Source: Panagrolaimus kolymaensis | Lineage: Eukaryota > Nematoda > Chromadorea > Rhabditida > Panagrolaimidae | Length of the DNA: 64,000 nucleotides | Assembly: GCA_028622995.1 (NCBI GenBank) | Contig: JAJQJQ010000031.1 | Coordinates: 868,001-932,000, forward strand | Direction of reading: 5' to 3' | Shown: piece after piece, positions 58,324 through 64,000 of the stretch | Layout: every line of letters starts with the position of its first letter | Position numbering within the stretch: position 1 is the stretch's first letter | The notes under the pieces: generated by a model | Databases searched by the model: none | What the model was told of the DNA's origin: nothing | Seen by the model: the letters and a program-made list of their open reading frames with translations, nothing else | Made by a program: the position numbers and the translations under genes

Positions 58324-61300
58324 AACAATTTAGAAATAGAAAACTAGCACCTAAAAAAGGCCAAGAAAAAAAAATGAAATACTGTAACCTTTAAAAAAAT
58401 TTATTTCTTTATTAAATAAAAGTTGGTTTGAAAAGGTTAGGTTGCAAAAAAAAAAAGTAAAAATGTAACAAAAAAAGAGCTTGTTTCTTTTTTGTTTTTT
58501 AATATTAAGTTTTTAACTCAAGTCAGAAAGAAGTAAGTCAAAATATGTCAGAAAAGAATAAAACTATAACTAAGTTTTTTAGTTTAATATTATTCTCCGC
58601 CCTTTGAAGAAGAAAAAACATTTTCGAGTTGTTGTTGGTTGCTTCCAAACCCGGCAAACGAACAAAAAATTAAATTAAATAAAGTAATGTAAAAAAAATA
58701 TGTAACCGCGCAGAAAAATTGAAAATGGGTAACAGTTTTTTCATTTTTGAAAAAGTAAGTATAACTCAATTTTTTTATTTTATTTTTTATATTAAATTTT
58801 TCTTTCACTTTTTTAACGTGTTTTGTATCGTTTTTTCCTGTTATTTAAATTATTCAAAAAAGGAAAAAAGAAGAAAGATACACGAATACGTAAAAGGCTG
58901 AAGAAGGAAAGAAATGAAACAAAAAGAATACCTAAACATAAGTATATTTAAAATTTTACTCACGGTTTTTTTACTTTTGAATATGAAAACAAGGTTTTTC
59001 CTTTCTTTTTAGAAAACCTGGAATATGTATTCTTTCTTCCTTCCAAAGAAAAAAAAATGAAGCGTGCTTGTGTGTGTGAAAATTTGTTTGCAAAGAAACT
59101 AAAAACTCTTTTCTCGAGGTTCAAGTTCGTTCAAAGCTTCACAAGCAAGGCGGAGCGACAACAAAAAAAAATGAGGGAAAAGTAAGCAAACTAAGAATCT
59201 TCCATTTATTATTAAAAAAACGAAAGAAAAAAAGAAAAAATAACAAATACCTATTTTTTTGTTTCGATTTTCAAGTAAATAAAGAAAACACGGAAGAGTA
59301 ATAAATCCACCAACAAAAAATAAGATTTAAATATAAAAGAGATATTCCAATATAAAAGGCTATGAAAAAAAAGGGGAGAGAAAAAATACTCAGCCATCTA
59401 AAAAAATGAAGCTAGATGCTGTGGCTGCGGGGGAGAAAAAAAAGAGGGCTCAAAAAGGAGATAAAACTTCTAAAATAAAAAATTAATTTGATGGCTTCCA
59501 TTGAAAAGAAAAAAGGGAAGAAGAAACATTCATTTATTTTATACTACAAATAAAAAAAAATATACTACAACAGCCCTTCTTTTTTCCTTTTTTTATTTAT
59601 CAAAATTATAAATGTCAGTCACTTATTTTTTCATTTTATTAATGAAAAATGAGACAAACAAGTAAGTAAGCAAGTAATTCAAAAGTAAGGGAAAAAAGTA
59701 ATATAATTCATGGAAAAGAAAGAGACTAACTTTGAAAATGGATGGACACGGATTCGCAAAAACACGTCTTTTTTATTTTTTGCATTTGGAAATTTATTAA
59801 ACTTATGTAAAAGTAAAACTGAAGCTAACTTTGGAGGCAATGATAAAATAATATTCAGCACTTTCATTTTTTGCCCTTTTATCATTTTTGTGTTTTGTTT
59901 GCTCCATAAATTAACTAATTATAAGAAAATGACTAAGTAAGTAAGTTAATTCGAAAAAAAAATGCAAAACTAATAGACCGAGCCATTATATAATTGTGAA
60001 ATTTTATTATACTTTTGAAATTCTAAGGGCTTGCTTTTGCTTTGGAAAGAATAATTATCGCTTTTTAGGCTTAAAAAAATATGTATGGTTATATTTTTGT
60101 TTTTTATTTATTGCTTGACAAAAAAATTCATAAATTAATTGTTTCAAAATAAAAGTAAAAATTGAATCATTTTTTTTCTTTTAATTTTTCGTTCCCTCCT
60201 AATGGACAGAAACAAGCGAAGTAAACATTTTCTTTGTCACATCTTTTGATGAATTTGTTATTTATCATAAAATACTTTGTGTTTTTCCGAACACATGGAT
60301 TTCTGAAAAATGTTCGATCTAAAAGGCCATAAAATAAATAGCATGGTTTCGTAAAACTCAAAGTTTTTTAGAGTTAAATGCTAAGAATTATTTTTGATTC
60401 CCAAAAAATTAGGTAATCAGCTATTTTATAATTTATAATCTACAGATATATTTGATAAATCATACTTTTTACACTTTTCTCTCTCAATAACGTTGTAAAC
60501 TTAATAAAATTCATTTTTTTAATCCGAAAAAATTCTTCAGTGTACTTTGAGAGTTTACGATTTATTATTGAAAACAAAAATGAAAAAAAAATCAAAGAAA
60601 TATTCAAACAATATTTGGTTATTCCAACACAAAAAATGCATTTTCTTTAAAATGTAATCAGCAGCAAAAAAAGTTCTGATTCATCACTGGGCATGCCTTA
60701 ATTATAGCGTGAAAATGTTTTTCTAAATGGTAAACAAATTGTATTTTGAGAACAAAGAAGCAAAAAATGGGAGAAATGAAAACATTTAAAGTTACGATTT
60801 CGATTTGTATTATTTCTTTAATAAAAGAATTTTTTGATGTTTTGGAATGGACTTGCTTTCCTTTATATTTTCAACTTTTCGATGCTACTATATGCCATAG
60901 TTCATCTTCTTTTTACAGCGTGGCATAATTAAAGGTGATTAGATTGTACGTTTTTTAAGATGTGTTTTTTGGTTTTCGGCTTTTTTTGTTGTTGTGATTT
61001 TGGCAAATGTTAAACGTTAACGCCTTTTTCTTTTAAAGCTTTGGTAGTATTAATAAAATAATATTTGTGGGGGCATAATTTTTTTAACTTTGTGCTGAAG
61101 AGGCCGCAATTTACTTTTGGATAAAAAAAAAGAAACAAAAAACTATAAAATATTCAAAATAAAGCTTTTTTTATTAAGCTCAAAAAAAAGTTTTTAACAA
61201 ACAATAAAAGTTTTTTTAGCAAAAAAAGAAACGATTTTTTTTAAAGGAAATTTGTTAATGAATCATCATAAAACATGTATTCATAAAAATGGAGAATGTT

Positions 61301-63404
61301 TTTTTAAAGTAGCAAAAATATTTTTCAAAAAAAAATTTTTCTTTTTTTTTACGAAAAAAAGTAGTACTTTTTTGAAATTTCTATCTGCACTTTGTTTTTA
61401 AACATTGTTCCTATTATTTAATTTTTTCGGTACTAAAACTTTCCTCTTTTTATTAGTAAAGAACTTTCGATCGTTCGGGACAATTGTTATTTCTTGAAAT
61501 GTTTGGGCTTTTTTTTGGAATAAATACCTCTTTTTAAGTTTAAATTTATGCTTTAATTTTTTTGTTTCTTGTTTTTCAAAAATTTAAACAAAAGAATAAA
61601 ATTCAACATATTTTTACTTTTTACATTGTTTTAAGCTTTGTAAATATGAAGGAAAAAATAAATTCGCTTCTTTGTTTTTATTTATTAAACCATATCTTTT
61701 TCTGGGCAAATTATGTGTGTGACTTCACATTATTTTGTGTATCCTTGCAAGTATGAATGATTAGGAATTATCAAAGACATGGAAGATTAATTCAGCTTTT
61801 GGTGAGTGGAATACTTGAATAATTTTAGAGATAACTTTAATAACAAATTTAAAAGGCAAACACAAATTGCTTATTCTTAATGGTTTTGGCTGACAAATAA
61901 TTGTCTATTTTTATTTGAAAAAAAAAATGAAAAAATTTGCATCAAAATATTCAAAATTGAAAATATTATTATCTTTAAACAAAAAAATGTTTCTCGTAAA
62001 AAATGGAAAAAATGACCTTAATCAACATGAATGACTCAAATTTATAATGTTTTAAAAAAAGCACAATATATTTTTTTCAAAAAGGAAAATTTCCTCATTC
62101 AAAAAAATACAATACTGGAAAGAAAGAAGGCAATTGTAATTATGATTTGTGCTACTTGAGTATTTAAATAGTATAAAATCGTGGTTTTTTTTGATTGTCT
62201 TGCATTTCCTCTAACTTTACAACTTTTATATGCCTCCTAATACCATTTTATATTCATCTTCACACTTGCCTGTGTATTCGAAATGGGCTTTATCAAATTT
62301 TATTAAAATATTTTTTGTCCTTTACGACTTTATCCAAAACATCTTTTATTGCCACCATTATTTATTCTTTTAAAGCCGTAATAAAATTAATACTATCTAG
62401 GTAACTCTACAGATGTTCCTTGAGAGCTACAATTTATTATTGAAAACAAAAAAGAAAAAAAGTATCAAAAAAATATTCAAAAACAATCTGCAAATCAAAC
62501 AAAAAAATGATTCTTTTTTTTAAAAAAATGTAATCAGCAGCAGAAAAAAAAAATTGATTCTGAATCATCGCAAAGCATGCGTTATCGTTGAAATGTTTTT
62601 TATGTACAAGAAAAAATCATTTTTACAACAACAAAAAAATAATACTGCATTTTGATGTTTAAATAAAAATTACACTTTTTTTGTTTTTTAACTTTGTTTC
62701 TATTATTTAATATTTTTGGGTACTAAAACTTTCGTCTTTTTATTTCTTAATTTTTATAGGCTGGTTTAAAAATATAGTAAGTGGCTTGGGTGAAAATAAT
62801 AATGACAAATTTTTGAGAAAGTTATTTGATAAGGGCAAAAACCTTAAAAATGATGAACATTACAATAAAATGGAGTGCAGTTTTTTTTACTCCGCATAAT
62901 GCACCTTTCCTGACGTGATAATTACTAATTTTATTTTGTTTAATTTTGTGTCTGGCGCTCTATTGCTCAACAACATCCATCATCTCGATCAGAAGAAAAA
63001 AAAGATGTTTCTTACTCAAAATTTTTTTAATGAAAACAAAAAAAAAGAAGATTAATAAAATATTCAAACGATCAATATAGTTAATGTTTCCAGAAGGAAA
63101 TAAAAATAATTTATTTAACATAAAAAGGTGCAAAACATGTTTTGTGGAGAAAAAAAAAATTATTGTGAATCATGAGGAGCTATTTTTATTCCATGAAACA
63201 ACAATCAACGTTTTTTTGAGGAATAAAAAAATGTTTACAAACAATTTTTTCATTTATTGCAAAAAATAAATTTTTGTACTACTTTTCAAACAAATATTAT
63301 TTTTATAATTATTTAACATTTTTACTAACTCAAAAACCAAATAAATCAAAATATGTATTAGAGAAACCAAGTAAAAATAAATTAAAATTACGGGTTTTTA
63401 GATA
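58324..63404. other. 5-kb gene-poor stretch
   Basis: The first part is A-rich on the + strand (58.3-59.6 kb), later becoming mixed AT. A minus frame at 58590-58650 (FGSNQQQLENVFSSSKGGE) looks slightly coding but has no splice partners. Two stretches near 60,560-60,700 and 62,430-62,600 resemble each other (TTTATTATTGAAAACAAAAA.., TGTAATCAGCAGCA), as do 61,400 and 62,710 (TACTAAAACTTTC), suggesting an old tandem duplication. No gene called. Confidence 0.45.
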
Positions 63405-64000
63405 TCACAAATGAGTTTTTTTTGTAGAAAAGCTTTTCCGTGTTAATTCTCTACATTCGAGTATTTCTTCAGAAAGGTCGACGACATTCATTGTTGATAT
63501 TCTTTTTTCTTCCATGCTTTTAAATCGAATGACATCTTCAGAAATATGTTTTTTAGAATTAATAGCAAAGAATTTAGAAAAGGGAGTAGCAGTTTTAACT
63601 GAAGTGGCCGCCACGGTTTCATAAGTTTCTGTCGTCGTCGATTGAAGATTGGTTGCTTTTTCTTGGTTTAAATTTTTTGTGCTTTTTGTATGCGAAGAAG
63701 TTTCATTTGCAGCAGCAGTAATATGGCTTGATATAATATTAACAATTTTCCGAGATTCTTTTTGACAAACATCATAAATATTTGGTAAAGTCTTGAAATG
63801 TGATTTCATGTAGCAATTATTTTCAATAAAACAATTATATGCAATAATAATTTTACATGCTCGTCGCAGAACAAAATAATTGGCATTTTCACTTTTAAGC
63901 TTGAAAAATTCCGTGCTAAATTTTACATGTTCAAACGGATTTACCATCATCCAATCGGGTACAAAAACTTTTTCATTTTCTTCTGGAGAAGTAAAATTTT
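63405..64000 (-). CDS. 3' end of an unrecognised gene, cut by the window edge
   Basis: The frame is open from the window edge to a stop at 63405, about 198 residues. It contains PDWMMVNPFEHVKFSTEFF, NYFVLRRACKIIIAYNCFI, KTLPNIYDVCQKESRKIV, then a Ser/Thr/Ala-rich linker and a charged end (DVIRFKSMEEKRI .. LTRKSFSTKKTHL). Composition and length argue for real coding sequence. I do not recognise a family, and the start and most of the protein lie outside the window. Confidence 0.6.
   Translation of the reverse strand, partial: NFTSPEENEKVFVPDWMMVNPFEHVKFSTEFFKLKSENANYFVLRRACKIIIAYNCFIENNCYMKSHFKTLPNIYDVCQKESRKIVNIISSHITAAANETSSHTKSTKNLNQEKATNLQSTTTETYETVAATSVKTATPFSKFFAINSKKHISEDVIRFKSMEEKRISTMNVVDLSEEILECRELTRKSFSTKKTHL

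Noticed and set aside
1..64000. tRNA, rRNA and spliced-leader RNA genes
   Set aside because: I scanned for T-arm GGTTCRA-type boxes and spliced-leader-like sequence and found none convincing; a covariance-model scan would be decisive.

Overview
The window is eukaryotic DNA, very AT-rich (roughly three quarters A+T by eye). Genes are cut by small introns (mostly 40-100 bp, GT..TTTNAG) and separated by long homopolymer-rich spacers. A one-exon F-box-like protein of the type abundant in root-knot nematodes, a cuticlin-type ZP-domain protein, a type I phosphomannose isomerase relic and two neuropeptide/peptide-hormone receptors all point to a nematode. My best guess is a plant-parasitic tylenchid such as Meloidogyne. 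The phylum is well supported; the genus is inference.

Layout. 0-9 kb, all on the minus strand: a broken F-box-like fragment and an intact F-box-like gene, a five-exon serpin with an acidic, NLS-bearing insert, a secreted glutathione peroxidase and a small unrecognised gene. 9.2-10.8 kb: a young, non-autonomous LTR retroelement with two identical 318-bp LTRs. 11.4-14.2 kb (+): a nine-exon ZP-domain membrane protein. 15.9-18.0 kb: a 2.1-kb hAT-like non-autonomous transposon with an 8-bp target duplication.

18.8-35.3 kb is the most unusual part. It is a tandem array of four paralogous four-exon genes (521-534 aa) whose C-terminal third aligns by eye with the first ~190 residues of the Hsp70 nucleotide-binding domain, while the N-terminal half resembles the later part of that domain. 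The phosphate-binding loops have been lost. The array is interleaved with pieces of a Rabex-5 gene: an A20-less HB-VPS9 copy, the complete gene, and a 3'-end fragment that now supplies the out-of-frame C-terminus of a dual-specificity phosphatase. It also holds a phosphomannose isomerase relic and hAT-type MITEs. One MITE sits exactly on the first 5' splice site of the phosphatase gene.

35.4-50.7 kb is a 15-kb stretch, strongly T-rich on the + strand, with no convincing exon. It ends at an 11-exon secretin-family receptor (+). 54.9-57.4 kb (-) is a five-exon tachykinin-like rhodopsin-family receptor, followed by another gene-poor stretch. The last 0.6 kb is the 3' end of an unrecognised minus-strand gene. 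Three MITEs of one family (33.8, 42.4, 57.9 kb) each have perfect 8-bp target duplications, and a whole-element change in their internal motif separates two subfamilies.

All exon models were built by hand from splice signals, reading phase and family similarity remembered from knowledge. No search was run.
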